Shown: piece after piece, positions 1-8,138 of the stretch
How the letters are laid out: each line of letters starts with the position of its first letter
Position numbering within the stretch: the stretch's first letter is position 1
Assembly: GCF_012184415.1 (NCBI RefSeq)
Contig: NZ_VTOX01000002.1
Coordinates: forward strand, 496,001 to 560,000
Direction: 5' to 3'
DNA: 64,000 bases
Origin: Ramlibacter lithotrophicus
GTDB lineage: Bacteria > Pseudomonadota > Gammaproteobacteria > Burkholderiales > Burkholderiaceae_C
Notes under the pieces: generated by a model
Databases searched by the model: none
Seen by the model: only the letters and a program-made list of their open reading frames with translations
What the model was told of the DNA's origin: nothing
Position numbers and translations under genes: made by a program

Positions 1-495
1 CGCCAGCAGCGCGACGCCCCTGTGCTCGACCTGGCCGAGGTGGTGCGCACGGTGGCGCTCGAGCTGTCGCCGCTGGTCGCCGGCAAGGACCTCGATTTCG
101 AGCTCGCCACTGCGCCGGCGCCGGTACGCTCGCACGAATGGATGCTGCGCGAGCTCACGCGCAACCTGCTGCACAACGCGATCCGGCACTCGCCGGACGG
201 CGGCCCGCTGTCGGTGTGGGTGGCGGCCGAGGCGGGCGCCGCCGTGCTCCGCCTGCGCGACAGCGGACCCGGCATCGCCGCCGAGCTGCGGCCCCGCCTG
301 TTCCAGCCGTTCTCCCCGGGCGACCCGCGCACCGGGTCGGGGCTGGGGCTGGCGATCTCGCACGAAGTGGTGGCCGCCCTGGGCGGCACCATCAGCCTGG
401 ACAACCGCGAAATGCCCGCCCCCGAGGGCGAGGCCGGCCGCGTCGCGGGCCTTGATACAACAGTGCGACTGCCGCTGGCGGAGAATCCGTCCTGA
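1..495 (+). CDS. Sensor histidine kinase, C-terminal ATPase part (5' end outside window)
   Basis: The window opens inside this gene; 164 residues are visible up to the TGA at 493-495. They form the catalytic HATPase_c domain of a two-component sensor kinase, which binds ATP and phosphorylates the dimerisation-domain histidine. Visible motifs are the N box (NLLHNAIRHSPDGG), the G1 box (DSGPGI), an F box (LFQPF) and the G2 box (GSGLGLAISHEVV). The histidine box and the sensor region lie upstream of the window, so the signal cannot be inferred. The stop codon overlaps the next start by one base (TGATG), suggesting co-transcription with the S4 protein. A response regulator would be expected upstream. 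Confidence 0.85.
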   Translation, partial: RQQRDAPVLDLAEVVRTVALELSPLVAGKDLDFELATAPAPVRSHEWMLRELTRNLLHNAIRHSPDGGPLSVWVAAEAGAAVLRLRDSGPGIAAELRPRLFQPFSPGDPRTGSGLGLAISHEVVAALGGTISLDNREMPAPEGEAGRVAGLDTTVRLPLAENPS

Positions 496-917
496 TGGAC
501 AAGCTTCGGATCGACAAGTGGCTGTGGGCCGCGCGGTTCTACAAGACGCGGACCCTGGCCAGCGAGGAAATCGCCCGCGGGCGCGTCGAGGTCAACGGCC
601 AGGAGGTCAAGCCGGCGCGCGAAGTCAAGATCGGCGACACCGTCGGGCTGCGCCAGGGCCCCGTCACGCGCACCGTGGTGGTGAAAGGCCTGTCCGGCAC
701 GCGGGGCCCGGCGCCGGTGGCCCAGCAGCTGTACGAGGAAACGCCCGACAGCATCAAGGCGCGGGAGCAGGCCGCCGAGCGGCGGCGCCTCGCGCCCGAG
801 CCCGCCCTGGCCATCGAACAGGGGCGCCCCACCAAGCGCGGACGGCGCGAACTCGACGACGCGCAGCGCGGCTGGGGCGACCGCTGGAGCGCGTCGCTCG
901 ACGACAAGGAATCCTGA
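495..917 (+). CDS. hslR: RNA-binding S4 domain protein, Hsp15-like
   Basis: A 140-residue protein of the heat-shock protein 15 family. In E. coli Hsp15 binds free 50S subunits that still carry nascent peptidyl-tRNA and helps recycle stalled ribosomes. The S4 RNA-binding domain occupies about residues 3-65: it starts with MDKLRIDKWLWAARFYKTR, the typical Hsp15 opening, and contains GRVEVNGQEVKPA. The basic C-terminal tail (residues 80-140, rich in Arg, Lys, Glu) is also typical. Start ATG overlaps the upstream kinase stop by one base. The next gene is convergent, 9 bases away, so transcription in this direction probably ends here. Confidence 0.85.
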   Translation: MDKLRIDKWLWAARFYKTRTLASEEIARGRVEVNGQEVKPAREVKIGDTVGLRQGPVTRTVVVKGLSGTRGPAPVAQQLYEETPDSIKAREQAAERRRLAPEPALAIEQGRPTKRGRRELDDAQRGWGDRWSASLDDKES

Positions 918-926
918 CCGGCGCGT

Positions 927-3503
927 TCAGGCCAGCGCCGACCGGGGGCGCAGCCGCAGCCCCTGGGCGAACCACACCAGCGCGATCAGCGCCAGCGCGG
1001 GCAGGTAGAACCAGTGCGGGCTCGGCCGGTCGGTCGGCACCTTGATCGCCTGCACGTCCCAGCCCTGCTCCACGCCCGCCTTCTTGGCGCGCGAGCCGAA
1101 CTTCACGGCGCCGATCTGCATCTGGTCGCCCAGCGGCATCAACTGGATGCCGGCGTCCGACAGCCGCTTGCGGCCGTCGGGACCGGCCGCGCCAAGCCGC
1201 ACGGCCACGGTCTTGACCTTGTCTTCGCCTTCGAGGGTCAAGCCCTTGATGACCATGACCATGCGCCCATCGGCCGGCTCGTTCTTCGCGATCTCATAGA
1301 TCTGCGAGGGCGGCGCATCGCGGTACTCCGGCGTGATCTGGTCCATGAAGAAGTCAGGACGGAACAGGAGCGCGACCGCGATCGCCAGCAGGCCGGCTTC
1401 CCACCACCGCATCTTCACCCGGAACCAGAACATCGTCAGCGCCGAGAACACCAGCATGGCAATGGTGGACGCGACGATCACCCGCACCAGTTCGGCGGTC
1501 CCCGCCACGTCCAGCAGCAGCAACTGCGGGTTGAAGATCCAGATGAAGGGCAGGATGACCGTGCGCAAGGCATACAGGGCGCCCTGGATGCCGGTCTGGA
1601 TGGCGTCCTCGCCGGAGATCGCTGCCGCCGCGAAGGTGGCCAGTCCCACCGGCGGCGTGATGTCGCCCATGATCCCGTAATAGAAGACGAACAGGTGCAC
1701 GCCGATCAGGGGAATGATCAGGCCCGACTGCGCGCCGAGTTCGACGACGACCGGCGCCATCAAGGTGGCCACCAGCACATAGTTGGCCGTGGTCGGCACG
1801 CCCAGCCCCAGCACCAGGCAGACGAACGCGATGAACAGCAGCATCACGAACACGTTCCCCTGCGAGACGAACTCGACGAAGTCGGTCATGCGCAGGCCCA
1901 GCCCCGTGAGCGTGATCCCGCCGACGATGATGCCGGCGGTCGCCGTCGCGATGCCGATCCCGATCATGTTGCGCGAGCCGTCGTGGAAGCCCTGCACGAC
2001 GTCGTTCCAGCCGCGCGCCCAGTGTCCGCCGGAGGGCCGGCGGCGGAACAAGGCAACCAGCGGATGCTGCGTGAGCATCAGCACGACCAGCACCACGATG
2101 GCCCAGAACGCCGACAGCGCCGGCGAGAACTCCTCGATCATCAGGCACCAGATCAGCACGCCGATCGGCAGCAGGAAATGCAGTCCCGCCTTCACCGTCG
2201 GCCACGTCAGCAGCGGCTCGGGATTGTCGACGTCGATGTCCTCCGGCAGGTCGGGACTGAGCGCCGCCTGCCGCACCGAATACAGGTACAGCAGGGCCAC
2301 CATCGCGCCGATCGCGTACGGCGCTGCCGTGCCGAGCAGGGCCTTGGCCGCCTCGAAGGCGTAGTACAGCGCGCCGATCACGACGATGCTGCCGGACAGC
2401 CCGAGGCCCCAGGCGAGCGCCGTTGCCCGCCACGGCCGCGGCGTGCGCGACACGATCGGGTTCATGCCGAGCTTCACCGCCTCGAGGTGGACGATGTAGA
2501 ACAGGCCGATATAGGAGAGCACGGCCGGCAGCAGCGCGTGCTTGACGATGTCCGAGTACGGGATGCCCACGTACTCCACCATCAGGAAGGCCGCCGCCCC
2601 CATCACGGGCGGCATGATCTGGCCGTTGACGGACGACATGGTCTCGATCGCGCCGGCCTTCACGCCGCCGTAGCCGGACTTCTTCATCAGCGGGATCGTG
2701 AAGATCCCGCCGGAGACCACGTTGGACACCGACGAGCCCGAGATCATGCCGTTCAGGGCCGACGACACGACCGCCACCTTGGCCGGGCCGCCGCGCAGGT
2801 GGCCGAGCGCCGCGAAGCTGACCTGCATCATGTAGTTGCCGCCGCCGGCGCGATCGAGCAGCGCCCCGAACAGCACGTACACGAAGATGGCGCCGGTGGA
2901 CACGCCCAGCGCGATGCCGTACACGCCTTCGGTCGTCAGCCACAGGTGCGAGATCAGCCGGTTGAGCGACGCGCCCTTGTGCTGCAGCACCTCGGGCATC
3001 CACGGGCCGGCCATCGCATAGACGATGAACACGACAGCCAGCACCGCCATCGGCCAGCCCACGGCGCGGCGCGTCGCTTCCAGCAGCAGGACCAGCCCCA
3101 CGGTGGCGGTCACCACGTCCATGGTCGTCGGCTGCCCGGGGCGGGTGGCCAGTTGCGCATAGAACAGCAGCAGGTAGGCCCCGGCGAAGGCGCCGGCAAG
3201 CGCCAGCGTCCAGTCGATCAGCGGCACCCGGTCACGCGCGGATCCCTTGCCGGCCGGCCAGGCCATGAACGCGAGGAACATCGCAAAGGCGAGGTGGACC
3301 GCCCGCGCTTCGGTGTCGTTGAGGATGCCGAAGCCGAGCTCGAACGGCAGCGGCGAGGCATACCAGAACTGGAACACGGCCCACGCCAGCGCGACGAGGA
3401 ACACGAGCAGGCCGGTGGCGCCGGCGAGCTTGCGGCTGCCGGTGTCGGCTTCCGCCACGAGTTCCTGCAGTTCGGTAGGTGCTTTTTCGATGTCTGTGGC
3501 CAT
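927..3503 (-). CDS. TRAP transporter, fused DctQ/DctM permease with C-terminal DUF3394
   Basis: An 858-residue polytopic inner-membrane protein in which the small (DctQ-like) and large (DctM-like) permease subunits of a tripartite ATP-independent periplasmic transporter are joined. It drives secondary, cation-coupled uptake of a ligand delivered by a periplasmic binding protein. Multiple hydrophobic helices run from residue 30 to about 690. The DctM signature is visible (GSSVSNVVSGGIFTIPLMKK; GLGVPTTANYVLVATLMAP). Residues ~690-850 match the DUF3394 tail common in TAXI-linked permeases. The start is ATG at 3503 with GAGGAG just upstream. It is the last gene of a leftward operon with the TAXI protein and an aminotransferase. 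Substrate is not readable from sequence. Confidence 0.9.
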   Translation of the reverse strand: MATDIEKAPTELQELVAEADTGSRKLAGATGLLVFLVALAWAVFQFWYASPLPFELGFGILNDTEARAVHLAFAMFLAFMAWPAGKGSARDRVPLIDWTLALAGAFAGAYLLLFYAQLATRPGQPTTMDVVTATVGLVLLLEATRRAVGWPMAVLAVVFIVYAMAGPWMPEVLQHKGASLNRLISHLWLTTEGVYGIALGVSTGAIFVYVLFGALLDRAGGGNYMMQVSFAALGHLRGGPAKVAVVSSALNGMISGSSVSNVVSGGIFTIPLMKKSGYGGVKAGAIETMSSVNGQIMPPVMGAAAFLMVEYVGIPYSDIVKHALLPAVLSYIGLFYIVHLEAVKLGMNPIVSRTPRPWRATALAWGLGLSGSIVVIGALYYAFEAAKALLGTAAPYAIGAMVALLYLYSVRQAALSPDLPEDIDVDNPEPLLTWPTVKAGLHFLLPIGVLIWCLMIEEFSPALSAFWAIVVLVVLMLTQHPLVALFRRRPSGGHWARGWNDVVQGFHDGSRNMIGIGIATATAGIIVGGITLTGLGLRMTDFVEFVSQGNVFVMLLFIAFVCLVLGLGVPTTANYVLVATLMAPVVVELGAQSGLIIPLIGVHLFVFYYGIMGDITPPVGLATFAAAAISGEDAIQTGIQGALYALRTVILPFIWIFNPQLLLLDVAGTAELVRVIVASTIAMLVFSALTMFWFRVKMRWWEAGLLAIAVALLFRPDFFMDQITPEYRDAPPSQIYEIAKNEPADGRMVMVIKGLTLEGEDKVKTVAVRLGAAGPDGRKRLSDAGIQLMPLGDQMQIGAVKFGSRAKKAGVEQGWDVQAIKVPTDRPSPHWFYLPALALIALVWFAQGLRLRPRSALA

Positions 3504-3538
3504 GGCGGCTCCTCGCGCGCGGCAGGAAAGTCGGGACC

Positions 3539-3565
3539 AAAAAAAGGGCGAAGCCCGCTTCGCCC
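3539..3565 (-). terminator. Intercistronic rho-independent terminator between TAXI gene and permease
   Basis: Read on the minus strand, a 9 bp G+C-rich stem (GGGCGAAGC paired with GCTTCGCCC, 2-base loop) is followed by seven T residues (3539-3545). It sits after the binding-protein stop and before the permease start in the same transcription direction. It should reduce permease transcript relative to binding protein, the usual stoichiometry for such systems. Confidence 0.8.
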
Positions 3566-3587
3566 TGGTTCGTCGCTGGCGGCCGGA

Positions 3588-4568
3588 TTACTTGATCCAG
3601 CCCTTTTCCTTGTAGTAGCGCGCCGCCCCGTCGTGCAGCGGGGCCGACAGGCCGTCCTTCACCATGTTCTCGGGCTTGAGGTGAGCGAGCGCGGGGTGCA
3701 GCTTCTTGAACTCCTCGAAGTTGTCGAACACCGCCTTCACGACCTGGTACACGGTGTCGGCAGGCGCCTTGGTGGACGCGACCACCGTCGCCAACACGCC
3801 GTAGGTGTTGGTCGGGTCGGGGTTGTTCGGATACAGGCCGCCGGGGATCACTGCCTTCGCGTAATACGGCTTCTCCTTCACCAGCTTGTCGACGGCGGGG
3901 CCGGTGATGGACACGAGCTTGGCGCCGCAGCTGGTCGTCGGGTCCTGGATGTTGGCGCTGGGATGGCCCACGCCGTAGAAGAAACCGTCGATCTTGCCGT
4001 CGCACAGCGCCGGGCCATGCTCGTCGGCCTTCAGCTCGGAGGCCAGCGAGAAGTCGGTCAGCTTCCAGCCCATCGCCGCGATCAGCTCCTCCAGCGAGGC
4101 GCGCGTGCCGGAGCCCGGATTGCCGACGTTGAAGCGCTTGCCCTTGAAGTCGGTGAAGGTCTTCACGTTCGCTTCCTTGCGGGCGACGGCGGTGAACGGC
4201 TCCGGGTGCACCGAGAACACGGCGCGCTGGTCGCCCCAGGCGCCGGCGTCCTTGAACTGGGCCATGCCCTTCAGCGCGTTGTACTGCACGTCCGACTGCG
4301 TGAAGCCCAGGTCCAGCTCGCCGGCCTTGATGGTGTTGACGTTGAACACCGAGCCGCCGGTCGATTCGACCGAGCAGCGGATGCCGTGCTTGGCGCGGTC
4401 CTTGTTCACCAGCCGGCAGATCGCGCCGCCCGCGGCGTAGTAGACGCCGGTCACGCCGCCGGTGCCGATGGTGATGAACTTCTGCTGCGCGGCAGCGGGT
4501 GCGCTCCACAGCGCCGAGCTGACGGCCACGGCCGCGGCCAGGGTGTGGAACAGGAATTTGCCAGACAT
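3588..4568 (-). CDS. TAXI family TRAP transporter solute-binding protein
   Basis: A 326-residue periplasmic solute receptor of the TAXI (TRAP-associated extracytoplasmic immunogenic) family. Residues 1-27 are a Sec signal peptide ending in APAAA. The mature N-terminus carries the family hallmark [22 protein letters not shown], in which TGG..G.YY contributes to ligand binding. TAXI proteins feed fused permeases such as the one encoded 85 bases downstream; characterised members bind glutamate/glutamine or 2-oxoglutarate-type ligands, but ligand assignment here would be a guess. ATG start at 4568 is preceded by an AGGAG-type site. The upstream aminotransferase stops 19 bases before this start, so they are co-transcribed. 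Confidence 0.9.
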   Translation of the reverse strand: MSGKFLFHTLAAAVAVSSALWSAPAAAQQKFITIGTGGVTGVYYAAGGAICRLVNKDRAKHGIRCSVESTGGSVFNVNTIKAGELDLGFTQSDVQYNALKGMAQFKDAGAWGDQRAVFSVHPEPFTAVARKEANVKTFTDFKGKRFNVGNPGSGTRASLEELIAAMGWKLTDFSLASELKADEHGPALCDGKIDGFFYGVGHPSANIQDPTTSCGAKLVSITGPAVDKLVKEKPYYAKAVIPGGLYPNNPDPTNTYGVLATVVASTKAPADTVYQVVKAVFDNFEEFKKLHPALAHLKPENMVKDGLSAPLHDGAARYYKEKGWIK

Positions 4569-4587
4569 GCTTCTTCTCCTCGTTAAA

Positions 4588-5922
4588 TCAGACCGACTCG
4601 ATCGCGGCGGCGATCGCCGCGTGCAGGCGCTGCGCGATCACGCCGAATTCGGCTTCCGTTGCGATGAACGGCGGCGCCAGCAGGACGTGGTCGCCAAGAC
4701 GACCGTCGACTGTACCGCCCATCGGGTAAACCATCAAGCCGCGCGCCATGGCTTCCTTCTTGATGCGCGCGTGCAGCTTCAGCGCCGGATCGAACGGCGT
4801 CTTGCTGGCGCGATCGCGCACCAGTTCGACGCCCCAGAACAGGCCCCGGCCCCGGATGTCGCCGACGTTGGGATGGCCGCCCAGCGTTTCGCCGAGCAGC
4901 GCCTCCAAGCGCGCCCCGCTCTGGCGCACGCGCGCGACCAGGTTCTCGCGCTGCAGCACGTGCTGCACGGCGAGCGCCGCCGCGCAGGCGACGGGATGGC
5001 CGAGGTAGGTGTGCCCATGCTGGAAGAAGCCGGAGCCCTGCGACATGGCCTCGACGATCCGCTTCTGCGCCAGCACCGCGCCGATCGGCTGGTAGCCGCC
5101 GCCCAGTCCCTTGGCGACGACCAGCAGGTCGGGCGTGACGCCCTCCTGCTCGCAGGCGTGGAGGCTGCCGGTGCGGCCCATGCCGCACATCACCTCGTCC
5201 AGGATCAGCAGGACGCCGTGACGGTCGCACACTTCGCGCACCGCCTTGAAGTAGCCCGGCACCGGCGTCAGCACGCCGGCCGTGGCGCCGCCGACGGTTT
5301 CGGCGATGAAGGCGATGACCTTGTCGGTGCCCAGGCGCTGGATCGCGTCGTCGAGCTCCTGCGCAAGGCGCTGCCCGTACTGCTCGGGCGTCTCGCCCGC
5401 CTGCTGTTCGCGGTACGGGTAGCACGGCGAGACATGCGTTGCCGGAATCAAGATCGGCGCGAAAGGCTCGCGCCGCCACTGGTTTCCGCCCACCGACAAC
5501 GCTCCGAGCGTGTTGCCGTGATAGCTCTGGCGCCGCGCGATGAAATGGCTGCGCTGCGACTGGCCGGTCTCCACGAAGTACTGGCGCGCCATCTTCAGCG
5601 CGGCCTCCACGCCTTCGGAGCCGCCGCTGACGAAATAAGCGTGGCTCATGCCGGCCGGCCCGTGCTCGATCAGGTGGGCGGCCAGTTCTTCGGCGACTTC
5701 GGTCGTGAAGAAACTGGTGTGCGCGTAGGCAAGCCGGTCGATCTGCGCGTGCATCGCCGCCAGCACCTCCGGGTGGGCGTGCCCGAGGCAGGAGACTGCC
5801 GCACCGCCGGACGCGTCGAGGTATTCCTTGCCGCTGCTGTCCTGGATCCACACGCCCTTGCCGCTGACCGCCACGGGCGGGGTGTGATGCAGGTGGCGGT
5901 GGAAGACGTGCGTGTTGCTCAT
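4588..5922 (-). CDS. Class III PLP-dependent aminotransferase (aspartate aminotransferase family)
   Basis: A 444-residue fold-type I, class III aminotransferase, the group that handles omega-amino acids, amines and diamines. The PLP-binding pieces are visible: GG(S)[11 protein letters not shown] near residues 100-113, the cofactor-nitrogen aspartate in [15 protein letters not shown] (D242) and the Schiff-base lysine in [16 protein letters not shown] (K271). The start ATG at 5922 ([11 protein letters not shown]) gives the usual family length; upstream in-frame codons lack family similarity. It is the first gene of a leftward operon with a TAXI-TRAP uptake system, which suggests the transporter imports its amino substrate or a related acid. 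Often named aspartate aminotransferase family; true substrate unknown. Confidence 0.88.
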   Translation of the reverse strand: MSNTHVFHRHLHHTPPVAVSGKGVWIQDSSGKEYLDASGGAAVSCLGHAHPEVLAAMHAQIDRLAYAHTSFFTTEVAEELAAHLIEHGPAGMSHAYFVSGGSEGVEAALKMARQYFVETGQSQRSHFIARRQSYHGNTLGALSVGGNQWRREPFAPILIPATHVSPCYPYREQQAGETPEQYGQRLAQELDDAIQRLGTDKVIAFIAETVGGATAGVLTPVPGYFKAVREVCDRHGVLLILDEVMCGMGRTGSLHACEQEGVTPDLLVVAKGLGGGYQPIGAVLAQKRIVEAMSQGSGFFQHGHTYLGHPVACAAALAVQHVLQRENLVARVRQSGARLEALLGETLGGHPNVGDIRGRGLFWGVELVRDRASKTPFDPALKLHARIKKEAMARGLMVYPMGGTVDGRLGDHVLLAPPFIATEAEFGVIAQRLHAAIAAAIESV

Positions 5923-6148
5923 GGCGATCCTGCGGTGAGGGCGTGCGGCTGGCTGCCGCGTCGCGCCGGCCGCTGCCGGCGTGAACGGACGCGTCGATTC
6001 TAACGGTGCGTGCGTGGGTGACGAGCCCTGGTCCGACTCGGCCGGCCGGCGTTGTCCGACAGGCACGGGGGGCCCGCTCCGGCAGGGGCGCGGCGCTGCT
6101 GAGCCGATACTTTCCGGCTTGGTTTCAGAGAGAGCACGGAGAACACGA

Positions 6149-6337
6149 ATGAACGAACGGAGAACGATGTCCATGCTGCAGCGGGTGCCGGTGATCCTGG
6201 CGGTCACGGCCGCGTCGTACGGCCTGCCGCTGCAGGCGCAGTCGGCGGCGCAGCGCAGCGCCGCCAAGGAGCCGATCTCGCGGCCGGCGGAGGCTTCGAG
6301 CCACGCGGTGCAGCACCGCTTCGCCGCGCAGCGCTGA
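6149..6337 (+). CDS. Small secreted hypothetical protein (62 aa)
   Basis: No recognised family. The 62-residue product has a basic start (MNERRTMSMLQR), a hydrophobic core (VPVILAVTAASYGLPL) and a likely signal-peptidase site after LQAQSAA or LQA, leaving a mature peptide of roughly 30 residues rich in Ala, Ser, Arg and Gln. A purine-rich stretch (AGAGAGCACGGAG) precedes the ATG at 6149. A strong terminator follows 24 bases after the stop, so it forms its own transcription unit between a divergent aminotransferase operon and the MFS gene. Small secreted proteins of this shape are common in Burkholderiales; function unknown. Confidence 0.6.
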   Translation: MNERRTMSMLQRVPVILAVTAASYGLPLQAQSAAQRSAAKEPISRPAEASSHAVQHRFAAQR

Positions 6338-6360
6338 ACACGCACTGCATCGACACAGAC

Positions 6361-6387
6361 AGGCCGCCGCGAGGCGGCCTTTTTCTT
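6361..6387 (+). terminator. Rho-independent terminator of the small secreted protein gene
   Basis: GGCCGCC pairs with GGCGGCC around a GCGA loop, followed by TTTTTC. It directly follows the small reading frame ending at 6337. Confidence 0.85.
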
Positions 6388-6450
6388 TGCACGCGAGCGC
6401 GAAGCACCCTGGACCCCGGCCGGCAAGACACGCCGCACAATGCGCAGTCC

Positions 6451-7614
6451 ATGTCGATGTTCCTGGTCCTCGCCGCCTGCGGCTTTGCCAGCAGCTTCTC
6501 GCTGCGGCTGATCGATCCGCTGATCCTGCCGGTGGCGACGCATTTCGACGTGGCCACCGGCACCGCGGCGATGCTCAGCCCCGCCTACGCGCTGCCGTAC
6601 GCGCTGTCGCAACCATTCCTCGGTCCGATCAGCGACCGCTTCGGCCGCATGCAATGCATGAACGTGTGCATGGCCGGACTGGCGGCGACGTTGCTGCTGA
6701 GCGCGCTCGCACCTTCGTTCGAACTGCTGTTCGCCTCGCGCATGGCCGCCGGGGTGTTCGGCGGCGGGCTGATTCCGCTGGTGCTGGCGGCGCTGGGCGA
6801 CGCCTACGACATGCAGGGCCGGCAGGTCGCGATCGGGCGGATGCTGTTCGCGCTGATCAGCGGGCAGATGCTCGGGTCCATCGTCGCCGGCTTTGCCGCG
6901 CAGGCGGCGGGCTGGCGTTCGGCGTTCTGGATCTCGTGCGCCCTCGCCTGCCTCGCCGCGGGCCTGCTGTGGACGGCGCTGCGTCAGGCTCCTGCCGCCG
7001 CCCGCACGGAGCCGCCGGCGTCGTTCCGCGCGCTGTACGGACGCGTGTTCGCCAATCCGAAGGCCGCGTGGCTCTATCCGGCGGTGTTCGTCGAAGGCAT
7101 GTTGTTCTTCGGTTTCTTCCCGTTTGCCGGCGAGGCCCTGCTCGCCATCGACCCGGCGCCGCCCAGCGAGATCGCGCGCCAGGTCGGGGTGATGCTCGGC
7201 GCCTTCAGCATCGGCGGACTGGTCTATGCCTTCACCGTGCGGCGTCTGCTGCGCGTCCTGGGCGTCGTGCGGATGTGCGTGGTGGCTTCCCTGCTAGGGG
7301 CTGCCGCCTACGGCGCGCTGGCGCTGGCGCAGGGCTGGCGGCATGCCGCCGTCGCGATGCTGGCCGCCGGTCTCGCCTTCTACATGTTGCACAACTGCCT
7401 GCAGACGGAAGCGACGGAACTTGCGCCGACCGCCCGCGGCTCGGCCGTGGCCCTGTTCGCATGCGGCCTGTTTCTGGGGCAGGGGGCGGGTCCGCTGCTG
7501 TTCGGCCCGCTGGCCGACTACGCCGGACATGCCGGCGCCTACGTGCTGGTGGCGCTCGCGCTGGCGCTGCTGGGTCAGGTGGTGGTGCTGCGGATCGTCG
7601 GACGGCCGCGCTGA
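6451..7614 (+). CDS. MFS transporter (drug:H+ antiporter-like)
   Basis: A 387-residue major facilitator superfamily permease with about twelve predicted helices. The loop 2-3 motif A is present (FLGPISDRFGRMQCMN), as is a motif near helix 4 (ASRMAAGVFGGGLIPLV). The overall shape resembles sugar-efflux or Bcr/AraJ-type exporters of the DHA1 group. It is inferred to export a small molecule using the proton gradient; substrate not readable. Start ATG at 6451 begins directly at helix 1. It converges on the DUF2061 gene 7 bases away. No cognate regulator lies beside it. Confidence 0.8.
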   Translation: MSMFLVLAACGFASSFSLRLIDPLILPVATHFDVATGTAAMLSPAYALPYALSQPFLGPISDRFGRMQCMNVCMAGLAATLLLSALAPSFELLFASRMAAGVFGGGLIPLVLAALGDAYDMQGRQVAIGRMLFALISGQMLGSIVAGFAAQAAGWRSAFWISCALACLAAGLLWTALRQAPAAARTEPPASFRALYGRVFANPKAAWLYPAVFVEGMLFFGFFPFAGEALLAIDPAPPSEIARQVGVMLGAFSIGGLVYAFTVRRLLRVLGVVRMCVVASLLGAAAYGALALAQGWRHAAVAMLAAGLAFYMLHNCLQTEATELAPTARGSAVALFACGLFLGQGAGPLLFGPLADYAGHAGAYVLVALALALLGQVVVLRIVGRPR

Positions 7615-7621
7615 CGCTGCC

Positions 7622-7858
7622 TCAGGCGGCTGCCCGGGCGGCGTGCTCTTCGCTGCGCCGCGCGCGCCACTGCCACGCCTTCTCGTGGAAAAAGAAGGCC
7701 ACGGCCTGCACGGTGGGTTCCAGCAGGCTCAGGGTGACGGCCATCACGACGTCGCGCGTGACGGCATATGCAACCATGGAAGCCACCAGCATGTGCAGGA
7801 CGTAGTAGCTGGCGGTCTTCTTGAGGACGGGCAACTGGGCGCGGGCGATCCTGGCCAT
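7622..7858 (-). CDS. DUF2061 domain membrane protein
   Basis: A 78-residue protein of the DUF2061 family. It has two hydrophobic helices (about residues 17-37 and 40-58) and the family pattern K.TASYYVLHM...V.YA.T.D...A..LSLLEP.VQ....F.HEKAW. Family members are small inner-membrane proteins of unknown role, sometimes found near sulfur-assimilation genes. ATG at 7858 is preceded by GGAGAAATG. The last 15 residues are a charged, Ala-rich cytoplasmic tail. No operon partner is visible. Confidence 0.8.
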   Translation of the reverse strand: MARIARAQLPVLKKTASYYVLHMLVASMVAYAVTRDVVMAVTLSLLEPTVQAVAFFFHEKAWQWRARRSEEHAARAAA

Positions 7859-7980
7859 GACATTTCTCCGGATGCTGTGCTTGGGCTGATGGAGAAATGG
7901 TATGGGCCACTGCGCCGACAGTCGAATGAAGTCTCGCTACGGCGGCGATAGCCGGGACCCGGTTCCAGCCAGCCTGCCCA

Positions 7981-8006
7981 ACAAAAACGCCCCGCGAGGG
8001 GCGTTT
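7981..8006 (-). terminator. Terminator downstream of tRNA-Ser
   Basis: On the minus strand a 9 bp stem (AAACGCCCC with GGGGCGTTT, 4-base loop) ends in TTTTTGT. It lies 6 bases beyond the CCA end of the tRNA-Ser gene and should close the lysC/tRNA transcription unit. Confidence 0.85.
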
Positions 8007-8012
8007 GTGTCT

Positions 8013-8105
8013 TGGCGGAAACGGAGGGATTCGAACCCTCGATGAGGCTCTACACCCCATACTCCCTTAGCAGGGGAGCACCTTCGGCCACTCGGTCACG
8101 TTTCC
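8013..8105 (-). tRNA. tRNA-Ser (anticodon GCT)
   Basis: A 93-base class II tRNA including an encoded CCA (8013-8015). The acceptor stem pairs GGAAACG with CGTTTCC. The anticodon loop CTGCTAA gives anticodon GCT for AGC/AGU codons. The long variable arm expected for serine tRNA is present, as is a T arm with GGTTCGAATCC. It begins 33 bases after the lysC stop in the same direction and is followed by a terminator. Confidence 0.97.
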
Positions 8106-8138
8106 TGAGAGGCGCAATTATGCCCCAAACCGAACTCT

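Noticed and set aside
1014..4586. Very long open frame on the plus strand opposite the TRAP genes
   Set aside because: Composition is His/Arg/Gln-rich and repetitive, typical of an antisense shadow in high-G+C DNA; the minus-strand genes match known families throughout.
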